Below, one piece after another: positions 50,914 to 59,667 of a DNA stretch of 64,000 nt; within the stretch, counting starts at the first letter, position 1; every line of letters begins with the position of its first letter. The stretch is taken from the NCBI RefSeq assembly GCF_014648175.1, contig NZ_BMQP01000008.1:124001-188000 (forward strand), given 5' to 3'. This DNA comes from Planobispora rosea (lineage in GTDB: Bacteria > Actinomycetota > Actinomycetes > Streptosporangiales > Streptosporangiaceae). The notes under the pieces were generated by a model that searched no databases, was not told the origin of the DNA, and worked only from the letters and a program-made list of their open reading frames with translations. The position numbers were made by a program, and so were the translations under genes.

Positions 50914-51273
50914 ATGAAGATCGGGGAGCTGGCCCGGGAGAGCGGGGTGAACCCGCGCCTGCTGCGTTATTACGAGGAGCAGGGGCTGCTGCGGTCCGAG
51001 CGCAGCGGCGGCGGGCACCGCCGCTATCCCGCGAACGCCGTCACGGTCGTCCACAACATCCGGACCCTCCTGGCGGCCGGCCTGCCCACCGCCGTCATCC
51101 GCGAGGTCCTGCCGTGCATCGAGGGGCCCGGTCCTGAGATCCACCCCTGCGTGCTCTCCTACCTGCAGGAGCAGCTCGGCGACATCGACACCAGGATCTC
51201 GACGCTCCAGAGCACCCGCACCGCCCTGGCCTCCCTCATCGAGGCCACCGAGCGGACCCACGCCGTCGCCTAG
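50914..51273 (+). CDS. MerR-family transcriptional regulator
   Basis: 119 residues: MKIGELARESGVNPRLLRYYEEQGLLRSERSGGGHRRYP is the MerR winged HTH. A dimer helix (LPTAVIREVLPCIEGPGP...) and a short effector part follow. C107-like Cys residues are few (CIEGPGPEIHPC), giving a possible metal or thiol site. It should distort the promoter of the divergent aldo/keto reductase gene. A GAGGAAGG ribosome site precedes the ATG. Confidence 0.93.
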   Translation: MKIGELARESGVNPRLLRYYEEQGLLRSERSGGGHRRYPANAVTVVHNIRTLLAAGLPTAVIREVLPCIEGPGPEIHPCVLSYLQEQLGDIDTRISTLQSTRTALASLIEATERTHAVA

Positions 51274-51311
51274 AGGCGTGCCCGGCTCCTCCCGCCAAGG
51301 GAGGGAAGGTG

Positions 51312-52010
51312 TCAGGCGGAGTTGAGATAGGCGATGACGGCGGCCACCCGGCGGTGGGTGTCCGGACTGTTCTCCAGGGCCAGCTTCATGAAGATCGAGT
51401 TCACGTGTTTCTCGATCGCGGACACCGACAGGTGCAGGGCTCGGGCGATGCCGCCGTTGGACAGGCCGTGGGCCATCTCGCGCAACACGTCCAGCTCGCG
51501 AGGGGTCAGCTCGGCGGGTGGCGGACTGTCGCGCACGCCGCGCTTGGCCAGCAGGCCCTCCACCACCTTCGGGTCGATCACCGAGCCGCCCGCCGCCACG
51601 GACCGGATCGCGCTGAGCAGCTCGTCGAGGTCGCCGACCCGGTCCTTGAGGAGGTAGGCCCGCCCCTCGGTGCCGTCCTTGAACAGGTCGAGCGCGAACA
51701 TCGCGTCGGAGAACTGCGAGAGCACCACGATCCCGACGGAGCCGGAGCCGTGGGAGCCCGCCCGGAGCCGGTGCGCGGCGTCGATGCCCTCCATGCCGGG
51801 CCGTACGAGCTCGGTGGAGCCCGGCATCCGGATGTCGGTCACCACCACGTCGGGCCGGAGCCGCCGGGCGGCGTCGAGCAGCTCGTCGGCGGTGCCCACC
51901 GCGGCCACCACGCTGATCTCCCCGGATGACTCCAGGAGCTGACGGGTGCCCTCGCGCACGAGGTAATGGTCTTCGGCCAGGACGATCCTGAGCGCGGCCG
52001 GAGTGGTCAT
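51312..52010 (-). CDS. Orphan NarL/LuxR-type response regulator
   Basis: 232 residues from ATG 52010. The receiver domain covers about 8-130: VLAEDHYLVREGTRQLLESS with the acidic pair, and VVVTDIRMPGS with the phospho-Asp. The LuxR HTH covers about 165-225 (ELTPRELDVLREMAHGLSNGGIARALHLSVSAIEKHVNSIFMKL). The loop after the Asp is longer than usual (STELVRPGMEGID). No histidine kinase is adjacent, so the partner is elsewhere. Confidence 0.92.
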   Translation of the reverse strand: MTTPAALRIVLAEDHYLVREGTRQLLESSGEISVVAAVGTADELLDAARRLRPDVVVTDIRMPGSTELVRPGMEGIDAAHRLRAGSHGSGSVGIVVLSQFSDAMFALDLFKDGTEGRAYLLKDRVGDLDELLSAIRSVAAGGSVIDPKVVEGLLAKRGVRDSPPPAELTPRELDVLREMAHGLSNGGIARALHLSVSAIEKHVNSIFMKLALENSPDTHRRVAAVIAYLNSA

Positions 52011-52152
52011 GGAGTGATCCTGCCCGTTCCGGGGCTCCGGCGCATATGCGGTTGTCCGCACATTGCGCCGCGGCGGCACGGTCACGCGGGCGACACCGTC
52101 CGCCGCCGTCCGGAGGGTACGCGTCCGCGCGCGGGGCCGTGCGGACGGCGAA

Positions 52153-52181
52153 GAGCCTCCGCCCGGGTGGTACGGAGGCTC
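52153..52181 (-). terminator. Hairpin after the secreted DUF11-like gene
   Basis: GAGCCTCCG and CGGAGGCTC across an 11-base loop, 15 bases downstream of the stop on the minus strand. Confidence 0.7.
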
Positions 52182-52195
52182 CGGCCTGTTCCGCG

Positions 52196-52735
52196 CTATC
52201 GGGTGATGCGGGTCTTCACCTTCACGTACTTCAGGTCCACGCCCGGCTCGTATCCGTGGACCTCGAAGGCGTCGAGGCCGCCCGCGGGCACGTCGACCGA
52301 GGCGCTGGCGAACTCGGCCGTCGCGGTGCCCGAGGAGCTGCTCCTGAGCCACACCTTGACCTTGACGGTGGCCGTCTTGCCCGGGTTGAGAGTGTCGAGC
52401 AGGCAGGCGATCTCGCGCTTGTCGACCTCGCAGTAGGAGCCGGAGGGTCCGGTGACCTTGACCTTGCCGGCCTGCTTGGGGACGTATCCCACGACATAGA
52501 CGATGTCGCTGGCCCACTCGCCGGCGTTCTTGGCCTTGAGCGTGTAGGTGATCGTCGTGCCCGCCTTGGCCCGGCGGGGGTAAGAGGCGGTCAGCTTGAT
52601 CGGCGACAGCGGTGCGGGCTCCTGGACCGCGGTGCGGGCCGGGGCGGTGTGGGTCTGGGCGTTCGCCGCGTGCGGGACGAACAGCATGCCTCCAGCCAGG
52701 GCGGTGGCGGCGAGGGCGGTCAGGTGCCGGCGCAT
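52196..52735 (-). CDS. Secreted DUF11-like beta-sandwich protein
   Basis: 179 residues. The signal peptide is about 1-26 (LTALAATALAGGMLFVPHAANA, AxA-type cut). The mature part is one all-beta module: LTASYPRRAKAGTTITYTLKAKNAGEWASDIVYVVGYVP, with C107 and C115-like Cys pair (SYCEVDKREIACLLDTL), then TATVKVKVWLRSSSSGTATAEFASASVDVP. The pattern is that of DUF11/CARDB repeats in secreted actinomycete proteins. A single exported module, role unknown; likely wall-associated. ATG at 52735. Confidence 0.8.
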   Translation of the reverse strand: MRRHLTALAATALAGGMLFVPHAANAQTHTAPARTAVQEPAPLSPIKLTASYPRRAKAGTTITYTLKAKNAGEWASDIVYVVGYVPKQAGKVKVTGPSGSYCEVDKREIACLLDTLNPGKTATVKVKVWLRSSSSGTATAEFASASVDVPAGGLDAFEVHGYEPGVDLKYVKVKTRITR

Positions 52736-52890
52736 GAGTCACTCCAGTCGGGGTTCGGTTCTTGTGATCATAGTGGGGGAACCGACTTGGAGATCCCTTG
52801 CGGTTCACTGACCTCTCCTCGCGGCCGACCAGCCGGAACCTTGATCGGTCGAGCACGGACGGCCGCTTCCGCAGATCACCATATATCCGG

Positions 52891-54069
52891 CTATCTCAGG
52901 ATCAAGTGGAGATCACCGAACTCGTGCCAGAGATACCGCTCCTTCAGCGCCTCCTCATAGGACCGGGCGAGCAGGTCCCGCCCGGTGATCGCCGACAACA
53001 TCAGCAGATGGCTGGAGCGCGGCTCGTGCAGCCCGGTGACCAGGCCGTCCACCACCCGCACCCCGGACATCGGAGTGACGACGTGGGACGTCCAGCCCCG
53101 TGCGGCCCGGACCCGGCCCGAGCCGGTGGCGACCGTCTCCAGCGCCCGCACCACGGTCGTGCCCACCGCGATCACCCGCCCGCCCGTCTCCCGGGCGAGG
53201 TTGACCTGCCGCGCGGTCGCCTCGGTCACCTCGAAGCGCTCCGGGTAGGGCGGTTCGTCCTTCTCCGGCGACGCCACACCCGTGTGCAACGTGATGGGCG
53301 CGACGCCGATCCCGCGTGACACCAGCTCGGTGACCAGCGCGGCGGTGAACGGCCGCCCGGCGCTGGGCATCTCCGCGCTCCCCGGGACGAGGCCGAACAC
53401 GGTCTGGTAGTCGGCCAGCGGCCAGTCCCGCCCCACGTAGGAGTAGCGGATCGGCACGCCGTACCGGTCCAGGTAGGCGGGGACCGGCCGGTCCAGCCGG
53501 GCCCGCCACAGGCGCGGCGTCCGGCGCTCCAGCAGCCGCAGGGTGGCCCCGCCGGGCAGCGGCAGCCATTCGCCGTCGGCGCCGCCGGGGTAGGGCTCGG
53601 TGGCGGAGGCCGTACGGCGGCGCAGTTCGACCAGCCACGTGCCGTCCTCGTGCTCGGTGGAGAAGTGCACGGCGAGCCGGTCCAGGTGGACCGCCGCGGG
53701 GAGCGTGGCGGAGTTGTTGACCACGAGCAGGTCACCCGGGCGGAGCAGGTGCGGCAGGTCGGTGAACGCGTGGTGGCTGATCTCCCCGGCCCCCTCGGTC
53801 TCCCCGGTCCTGCCGACCTCGCCGGTCCTGCCGATCTCCCCGATTTCCCCGGCCATCCCGATCCCGCCGTCCCCGCGGGACCCGCCGGACGTCCCGCGGG
53901 AGACCAGCAGGCGGACCGCGTCGCGGGTCAGTCCCGGTCCCCGCGCCTCCGGCGGCTCGTGCGCCTCCAGTTCGGGAGGGAGCGTGAAGTCCTCGATGCC
54001 GCCACCGATTCCACCAACGATGCCGCCGCCGATGTCACCGTCCAAGAGGCCTGTCACGGTCTTCCCCAT
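52891..54069 (-). CDS. QueA-like S-adenosylmethionine:tRNA ribosyltransferase-isomerase with Gly-rich insert
   Basis: 392 residues. QueA core: EDFTLPPELEAHEPPEARG (start), LPHLLRPGDLLVVNNSATLPAA, then LDRYGVPIRYSY, GSAEMPSAGRPFTAALVTELVSRGIGVAPITLHTGVASPEKDEPPYPERF, and SHLLMLSAITGRDLLARSYEEAL at the end. Between LLVSRG and ISHHAF sits a 38-residue insert (about 59-96, GEIGRTGEV repeats), and the N terminus has GDIGGGIVGGIGGG. QueA makes epoxyqueuosine on tRNA. No tgt or other queuosine gene is nearby, so the substrate may differ. Confidence 0.83.
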   Translation of the reverse strand: MGKTVTGLLDGDIGGGIVGGIGGGIEDFTLPPELEAHEPPEARGPGLTRDAVRLLVSRGTSGGSRGDGGIGMAGEIGEIGRTGEVGRTGETEGAGEISHHAFTDLPHLLRPGDLLVVNNSATLPAAVHLDRLAVHFSTEHEDGTWLVELRRRTASATEPYPGGADGEWLPLPGGATLRLLERRTPRLWRARLDRPVPAYLDRYGVPIRYSYVGRDWPLADYQTVFGLVPGSAEMPSAGRPFTAALVTELVSRGIGVAPITLHTGVASPEKDEPPYPERFEVTEATARQVNLARETGGRVIAVGTTVVRALETVATGSGRVRAARGWTSHVVTPMSGVRVVDGLVTGLHEPRSSHLLMLSAITGRDLLARSYEEALKERYLWHEFGDLHLILR

Positions 54070-54121
54070 GGGTTCCCCTCCGCCGTCTCCGTGCCTGCGT
54101 GCCGTCCGCGTCCGCCGCTGC

Positions 54122-54799
54122 TCATGCGTGGCTCACCCGTCCGCTGGCCGGGCGTTCCCGGATCAGGCGGAGCAGCGTGGGCACGACCGTCTCGGGACCG
54201 GGGGCCGCCGCGGCCTCCTCGGCGCCGACCGCGTCGGCGAGCATGCCCGTGTTCATCTCGCCCGGATCCACCCACCAGACCGCGACCCGGGGCTCCTCGA
54301 CGGCCAGCACGTTGGAGATCTGGTCCAGCGCGGCCTTGGTCGCGCCGTACCCGCCCCAGCCCTCGTAGGCCTCCACGGCCGCGTCGGAGGAGATGTTGAC
54401 GACCGCGCCGCCCCGCTCCCGCAGGCTGGGGACGACCGCCTGGATCAGTGCCAGCGGGGCCAGCACGTTGGTGCCGAACAGGTCCGCCAGGACGTCCAGC
54501 GGGTAGGAGGCCAGCGGCGGCAGCGGTGTCACGCCCAGCCCGGAGGCGTTGTTGACCAGCAGATCCAGGCCGCCGTGGTCCTGTACGGCCTGCGCCAGCC
54601 GTTCCTGGTGCACCCGGTCGGACACGTCCCCGGCGAGAGCGAGGGCGCCGAGTTCGTCCGCGACGGGTTTGAGCGCGTCCACGCCGCGCGCGGTGAGGAT
54701 GAGCCGCCAGCCGTCACCGGCCAGGGCACGGGCCAGCGCCAGGCCCAGCCCGCGGGAGGCGCCGGTGATGAGTGCCGTCTTCGTCGCTGTTCTCGTCAT
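54122..54799 (-). CDS. Short-chain dehydrogenase/reductase
   Basis: 225 residues from ATG 54799 (MTRTATKTALITGASRG). Classical SDR: ALITGASRGLGLALARAL (Rossmann TGxxxGxG), LLVNNASGLG (NNAG variant), INISSDAAVEAY-type Ser, and YGATKAA (YxxxK). It is an NAD(P)-dependent oxidoreductase; the substrate cannot be read. The C-terminal region is short. Its gene is divergent from the kinase gene; the spacer is 134 bases. Confidence 0.9.
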   Translation of the reverse strand: MTRTATKTALITGASRGLGLALARALAGDGWRLILTARGVDALKPVADELGALALAGDVSDRVHQERLAQAVQDHGGLDLLVNNASGLGVTPLPPLASYPLDVLADLFGTNVLAPLALIQAVVPSLRERGGAVVNISSDAAVEAYEGWGGYGATKAALDQISNVLAVEEPRVAVWWVDPGEMNTGMLADAVGAEEAAAAPGPETVVPTLLRLIRERPASGRVSHA

Positions 54800-54933
54800 G
54801 GTTATGACGCTAGGAAGCCGGAGCCCGCCGTACATCGGCCGTGGGACCGGTCACGCCCGGGTCCATGGGCCTAGGACCCATGACGGATCCCTGACGCGGT
54901 CCGGAGGGCGGCCCGGTTGCCTAGAGTTTTCCT

Positions 54934-56109
54934 GTGAGTTCCGAAAGCCCGGTACGTTCCGCGGGCCCGGCGGGTTCAGACAGTCTGGAGGACGGGGACC
55001 GCGACGCCGTCCTCCAGGCGGTGAGCTCCGCCGTGCTCGCGGTGACCCGGCACCTGTCGGTGCGCGAGGTGCTCCAGGTGATCGTCCGCTCGGCGCAGTG
55101 TCTCCTGGACGCGCGTTACGCGGCCCTGGGGGTGCCCGACGAGGACGGGGCGTTCGCCGAGTTCGTCGCCGAGGGCATCTCCGACGAGGAATGGGCGGCC
55201 ATCGGCCCGACGCCCCGCCAGCACGGGATGCTGGGGGCGATGTTGCGCGAGGGCGCGCCGGTCCGGCTGCCCGACATCCGCCGCGACCCCCGGTTCGAGT
55301 ACTGGCCGCGCGCCCACCCGGTGCTGAAGGACTTCCTCGGGGTGCCGATCCGCGACGGCGACCGGGTGCTCGGCATCATCTTCCTGTCCAACAAGCGGGT
55401 TCCGGGCGGGTTCACCGAAGCCGACCAGCGGCTGCTGACCATGTTCGCCGCGCACGCCGCGATCGCCCTCACCAACGCCCGCCTCTACGAGAGCGGCCGG
55501 GAGCTCGCTCTGGTGGAGGAGCGCACCCGGATGGCGCGGGAACTGCACGACGCGGTGACCCAGAAGCTGTTCTCCCTGCGGCTCACCGCCCAGGCGGCGG
55601 CCTCACTGGTCACCCGTGACCCGGAACGGGCGCTGGGGGAGCTGGAGCGGGTCGAGCGGCTGGCCGGTGAGGCCCTCGCCGAGCTCCGGGCGGTCATCGT
55701 GGAGCTGCGCCCGGCGGAGCTCGACCGCCACGGTCTGGCCGAGACGCTCCGCAAGCACGTCCGCCTGCTCGACCGGCTCCACCCGGCGTCGTTCACGTTC
55801 GAGGAGCGGCCGGTCTGCGTGCTCGACCCGGCGATCGAGGTGGCGGTGCTGCGGGTGGCGCAGGAGGCGCTGCACAACGCCTCCCGGCACTCGGCGGCGG
55901 AGACGGTGACGGTACGGCTCGGCTGCGAGGACGGCCTGGTCGTCCTGGAGGTGCTGGACGACGGGACCGGTTTCGACGTGTCCGCGGCCTCCGGGCGCGG
56001 GCTGGGCATCGCCTCGATGAGCGACCGGGCGCAGTCGCTGGGCGGGAGCGTGCGGGTGACCTCGGAGCCGGGACGCGGCACGCTGGTGCGGATGGAGGTC
56101 CCGGCGTGA
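54934..56109 (+). CDS. GAF-domain sensor histidine kinase (NarL/DevS-type)
   Basis: 391 residues from GTG 54934, preceded by TAGAGT 7 bases away, thus perhaps leaderless. The GAF domain covers about 40-185 ([53 protein letters not shown]). HisKA_3 is [24 protein letters not shown] at about 192-215. The HATPase part has [24 protein letters not shown] and [13 protein letters not shown]. DevS/DosT-like gas or redox sensing is possible but the haem-binding His is not evident. Pairs with the regulator 46 bases downstream. Confidence 0.93.
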   Translation: MSSESPVRSAGPAGSDSLEDGDRDAVLQAVSSAVLAVTRHLSVREVLQVIVRSAQCLLDARYAALGVPDEDGAFAEFVAEGISDEEWAAIGPTPRQHGMLGAMLREGAPVRLPDIRRDPRFEYWPRAHPVLKDFLGVPIRDGDRVLGIIFLSNKRVPGGFTEADQRLLTMFAAHAAIALTNARLYESGRELALVEERTRMARELHDAVTQKLFSLRLTAQAAASLVTRDPERALGELERVERLAGEALAELRAVIVELRPAELDRHGLAETLRKHVRLLDRLHPASFTFEERPVCVLDPAIEVAVLRVAQEALHNASRHSAAETVTVRLGCEDGLVVLEVLDDGTGFDVSAASGRGLGIASMSDRAQSLGGSVRVTSEPGRGTLVRMEVPA

Positions 56110-56155
56110 CCCGGGGCGGACGGGACCGACGGGCCGTGGAGAGGAGGACGGCGGG

Positions 56156-56848
56156 ATGATCCGGGTGCTGATCGCCGACGACCACCCGGTCGTCAGGCAG
56201 GGGCTGCGCACCTTCCTGGACCTGCAGGAGGACCTCGACGTGGTGGGGGAGGCGGGTGACGGAGCCGAGGCGGTGGACTTGGTGGAGTCGCTCTCCCCGG
56301 ACGTGCTCCTGCTCGATCTGAAGATGCCGGTCCTCGACGGCCTCGGCACGCTGGTACGGCTCGCCGAACGGGGCCTGAGGCCGCGCGTGCTGGTGCTGAC
56401 CTCGGTCGGTGACCGCGGTGACGTGGCCCCGGCCATACGGGCCGGAGCGGCGGGGTTCCTCTACAAGGACGTCGAGCCCACGGCGCTCGTCCAGGCCGTC
56501 CGCGCGGTCCACGGCGGGCAGGTGCTGCTGGCCCCCGAGGCCGCGGAGGCCATGCTGGCCGGTGCCGGTGCCGGTGCCGGTGCCGGTGCCGGTGCCGGTG
56601 CCGGTGACGCCCGTCCGGGCGGGGCCGCTCCCGTGCCGTCCCGGCCCGAGCCGGTGGCGCCGCTGACCGAGCGCGAGCGCGAGGTGCTCATCCTGATCGC
56701 CTCCGGCCGCTCCAACCGGGAGATCGCCCGGGACCTGGCGGTGGCGGAGAAGACGGTCAAGACCCACGTCTCCAACGTCCTGATGAAACTGGGGGTGCAG
56801 GACAGGACCCAGGCCGCGTTGTACGCCGTACGGCACGGCCTGGCCTGA
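56156..56848 (+). CDS. NarL/FixJ-type response regulator with Ala-Gly linker
   Basis: 230 residues from ATG 56156 (GGAGGA before it). The receiver domain covers 1-118 ([32 protein letters not shown] with phospho-Asp). The linker at about 128-153 is made of Ala-Gly pairs. The LuxR HTH covers 163-226 ([45 protein letters not shown]). Encoded just after the kinase, so a two-component system. The linker DNA is seven perfect GGTGCC units, so linker length can change by slippage without a frameshift. Confidence 0.93.
   Translation: MIRVLIADDHPVVRQGLRTFLDLQEDLDVVGEAGDGAEAVDLVESLSPDVLLLDLKMPVLDGLGTLVRLAERGLRPRVLVLTSVGDRGDVAPAIRAGAAGFLYKDVEPTALVQAVRAVHGGQVLLAPEAAEAMLAGAGAGAGAGAGAGAGDARPGGAAPVPSRPEPVAPLTEREREVLILIASGRSNREIARDLAVAEKTVKTHVSNVLMKLGVQDRTQAALYAVRHGLA
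56561..56602 (+). repeat. GGTGCC hexanucleotide repeat, seven perfect copies
   Basis: Seven head-to-tail copies of GGTGCC, then a diverged eighth (GGTGAC). In frame it encodes Ala-Gly pairs in the linker of the response regulator. Each change of one unit adds or removes two residues. Confidence 0.9.
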
Positions 56849-56874
56849 GGTCTCCGGGCCTGGACCGGCACTCC

Positions 56875-57615
56875 CTAGACGAGTTCGGTGATGGCGTGGT
56901 GGGCGGCCACGCGCGCACGCCGTACCGCGCGGTCGAGATCGCGCAGGGCCTGGCTCCGGACGGAGACCTGGGCCGAGGTGAGGCCCCGGTCGTCGGCGAG
57001 GCGGAGGACGGCGGACAGGCGGGCGGCCAGGGCGGCGACCCGGTGGGCGCGGGCGGGATAGCCGGGGGCGAGGCCGTCGTCGTCGCGTCGCGTCAGCCGG
57101 TGGCCCTGGGCCGGTCCCTCCACGCCGAGCAGGGCGTCGGTGGCCGTGTGCATCGCGAGAGTCAGGGCACGCTCGGCCTCGGGCAGGGAGGGCACGTCGG
57201 GAGCGGCGGCGGAGGCCTCGAACGTGCTCCAGCGCACCCCGTCGTAGGACGATCCGCGAAGGTCGCGCTCCGGGACCAGCCCGACGCATCTGCCGGGAAG
57301 GACGGCGATCGTCGCCTGCCCGGCCTCGATGGCCGCGCTGTTGAAAGAGGGCGGTCCGGTGAGGCCGAGGGGATCGCCCGGGACGGGGAGGGCCAGGCGC
57401 AGTGAGGACATGCCCTCGATGCGCAGGTCCGCGAGGAAGGCGCGGAGGGGGACGTCGCCGTCACCGGCGCCGACGAGCTGCGGGCCGGCCTGCCGTTCCA
57501 CCCGGTCGGCGGCCTCGTCGAGACCGGCCTGCCCGGTGAGCCAGGCGTTGCCCCAGCAGACCAGTGTGGCCGCGATGGGTGAATCAGGGTGCACCGGTCC
57601 ACGATATGTCCTCAT
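56875..57615 (-). CDS. Conserved actinomycete protein of unknown function
   Basis: 246 residues, soluble and mostly helical: VERQAGPQLVGAGDGDVPLRAFLADLRIEGMSSLRLALPVPGDPLGL, then SLPEAERALTLAMHTATDALLGVEG, and a basic C terminus (LDRAVRRARVAAHHAITEL). No motif known to me. It is convergent with the regulator and divergent from the ABC ATPase gene. Codon use is as in neighbours. It is likely a real gene. Confidence 0.7.
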   Translation of the reverse strand: MRTYRGPVHPDSPIAATLVCWGNAWLTGQAGLDEAADRVERQAGPQLVGAGDGDVPLRAFLADLRIEGMSSLRLALPVPGDPLGLTGPPSFNSAAIEAGQATIAVLPGRCVGLVPERDLRGSSYDGVRWSTFEASAAAPDVPSLPEAERALTLAMHTATDALLGVEGPAQGHRLTRRDDDGLAPGYPARAHRVAALAARLSAVLRLADDRGLTSAQVSVRSQALRDLDRAVRRARVAAHHAITELV

Positions 57616-57661
57616 CCTGCAATAGGTTTTGATCGAGCTACTCTCAAGGAGGCATGGCGGA

Positions 57662-58456
57662 ATGGGCGGTCAGGTGCTTCGGCTACAGGACGTCACCGTC
57701 CGCAGAGACGGGGCGGCCCTGCTCCGGGACATCGACTGGACCGTTCACGAGGACGAGCGGTGGGTCGTCATCGGTCCCAACGGCGCGGGCAAGACGACGT
57801 TGCTCCAGGTCGTGGGGACCATGTTGTTCCCCACGGAGGGCGTGGCGGAGGTCCTGGGCGAGCGCATCGGCCAGACCGACGTGTTCGACCTCCGTCCCCG
57901 GATCGGGCTCGCGAGCGCGGCGCTGGCGGAGCGGGTGCCGCCGGAGGAGAAGGTGATCGACCTCGTGCTCACCGCCTCCTACGCGATCCTCGGCCGCTGG
58001 ACGGAGGAGTACGACTCCCACGACGTCACCCGGGCCGTCGAGCTGATCGACCAGTTCGGCTGCGCCCACCTGATCAGGCGCCGCTTCAACACGTTGTCGG
58101 AGGGTGAACGCAAGCGGGTGCAGATCGCCAGGGCGCTCATGCCGGACCCCGAGCTGCTCCTGCTGGACGAGCCCGCGGCCGGGCTGGACCTGGGCGGCCG
58201 GGAGGACCTGGTGCGCCGACTGGCGACGTTCGCGAACGATCCGAAGGCTCCCACGATGGTGCTGGTCACCCACCACGTGGAGGAGGTGCCCGTGGGCTTC
58301 ACCCACGCGCTGCTGCTCCGGCACGGCTCCGTGGTCGCCCAGGGGCCGATCGAGCATGTGATGACCGCCGACAACCTCGCCCGGACGTTCGGCATCCCGC
58401 TCACCCTGGAACGCAGTTCGGACGGGCGCTGGTACGCCCGGGCGCATCAGTTCTAA
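57662..58456 (+). CDS. ABC-type ATPase, stand-alone
   Basis: 264 residues from ATG 57662 (GGAGG 10 bases upstream); the frame opens at 57629. Walker A is VVIGPNGAGKTTLLQVVG (about 37-54), the signature LSEGERKRVQIARAL, Walker B PELLLLDEPAAGLDLGG, H-loop THHVEEVPVGF. No membrane partner is encoded next to it. It resembles YlmA/ModF-type single ATPases. Role unknown; an importer subunit or a molybdate-type regulator is possible. Confidence 0.87.
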   Translation: MGGQVLRLQDVTVRRDGAALLRDIDWTVHEDERWVVIGPNGAGKTTLLQVVGTMLFPTEGVAEVLGERIGQTDVFDLRPRIGLASAALAERVPPEEKVIDLVLTASYAILGRWTEEYDSHDVTRAVELIDQFGCAHLIRRRFNTLSEGERKRVQIARALMPDPELLLLDEPAAGLDLGGREDLVRRLATFANDPKAPTMVLVTHHVEEVPVGFTHALLLRHGSVVAQGPIEHVMTADNLARTFGIPLTLERSSDGRWYARAHQF

Positions 58457-58547
58457 GTCGTTATGACGCGCTCACGGTAAACAAAAGTAAAACGAAATAT
58501 CATCCCGGGACAAGGAACCATTTGACTCGACCACCCGGAGTGGCCAT

Positions 58548-59591
58548 ATGGGACCATCGCTCATCGCCGCCCTCATCGTGGTGGCCATCGCGGGGTTCGC
58601 GCTGGTCCGCACGGTCCGCATCGTGCCTCAGGCCACCGCGGGGATCGTGGAGAGGCTCGGGCGCTACCATCGCACGCTCCTTCCGGGGCTGAACCTGGTC
58701 GTTCCCTTCATCGACCGGATCAAGGGGACGATCGACCTGCGGGAGCAGGTCGTCTCGTTCCCGCCGCAGCCGGTCATCACCTCCGACAACCTCGTGGTCT
58801 CCATCGACACGGTCATCTACTTCCAGGTCGTCGACCCCAGGGCGGCCACCTACGAGATCGCCAACTTCCTGATCGGTGTCGAGCAGCTCACCGTGACCAC
58901 GCTGCGCAACGTGGTCGGCGGCATGGACCTGGAACGCACGCTGACCTCGCGGGAGGAGATCAACACCGAGCTGCGCGGGGTCCTCGACGACGCCACCGGC
59001 AAGTGGGGCATCCGGGTCAACCGGGTCGAGCTCAAGGCGATCGACCCGCCCGCCTCCATCCAGGACTCGATGGAGAAGCAGATGCGCGCCGACCGCGACA
59101 AGCGGGCCGCCGTGCTCGCCGCCGAGGGGCAGAAGCAGGCGGCCATCCTCACGGCCGAGGGCCAGAAGCAGGCGGTGGTCCTCAAGGCGCGCGGTGACGC
59201 CGAGGCCGCGGTGCTGAAGGCCCAGGCGGAGGCGGAGGCGAAGGCGATGCGGGCCAAGGGCGAGGCCGACGCCATCGCGATGGTCTTCCGGGCCATCCAC
59301 GAGGGCAAGCCCGATCAGGAGCTCCTGGCCTACCAGTACCTCAGGACGCTCCCCGAGATCGCCAGGGGCGACGCCAACAAGGTGTGGATCGTGCCCTCCG
59401 AGATGGGCCGGGCCCTGGAAGGGCTGGGCGGTCTGTTCACGAACATCACCGGTGCGGCGGGCGGCGCGGAGAGCTCCGGGGGCCCCGCCGCCAACGGCGC
59501 CGGACCCGCCGCGGGCATGTCCGGCGCCTCCGGCGAGCGGGGCGCCGCCGGACACGAGATCAGCGGAAAGGACACCCCCGCCACAGGCTGA
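58548..59591 (+). CDS. SPFH/band 7 (stomatin-like) membrane protein
   Basis: 347 residues. A single membrane helix is at about 4-22, then the SPFH domain (VPQATAGIVERLGRYHRTLLPGLNLVVPFIDRIKGTIDLREQVVSFPPQPVITSDNLVVSIDTVIYFQVVD). The coiled-coil Ala/Glu-rich region (about 180-250, AAVLAAEGQKQAAILTAEGQKQ) follows, then a Gly/Ala-rich tail. It resembles stomatin/QmcA, which build membrane platforms. No NfeD-like partner is adjacent. ATG 58548. Confidence 0.92.
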   Translation: MGPSLIAALIVVAIAGFALVRTVRIVPQATAGIVERLGRYHRTLLPGLNLVVPFIDRIKGTIDLREQVVSFPPQPVITSDNLVVSIDTVIYFQVVDPRAATYEIANFLIGVEQLTVTTLRNVVGGMDLERTLTSREEINTELRGVLDDATGKWGIRVNRVELKAIDPPASIQDSMEKQMRADRDKRAAVLAAEGQKQAAILTAEGQKQAVVLKARGDAEAAVLKAQAEAEAKAMRAKGEADAIAMVFRAIHEGKPDQELLAYQYLRTLPEIARGDANKVWIVPSEMGRALEGLGGLFTNITGAAGGAESSGGPAANGAGPAAGMSGASGERGAAGHEISGKDTPATG

Positions 59592-59667
59592 CGCGGACAC
59601 CCTCCTAAGGTGCGGTGAGGGCCGTGCACCGTTCCCGGGCGCGAGCCGTACGAGCGAGGAGGGCGTG

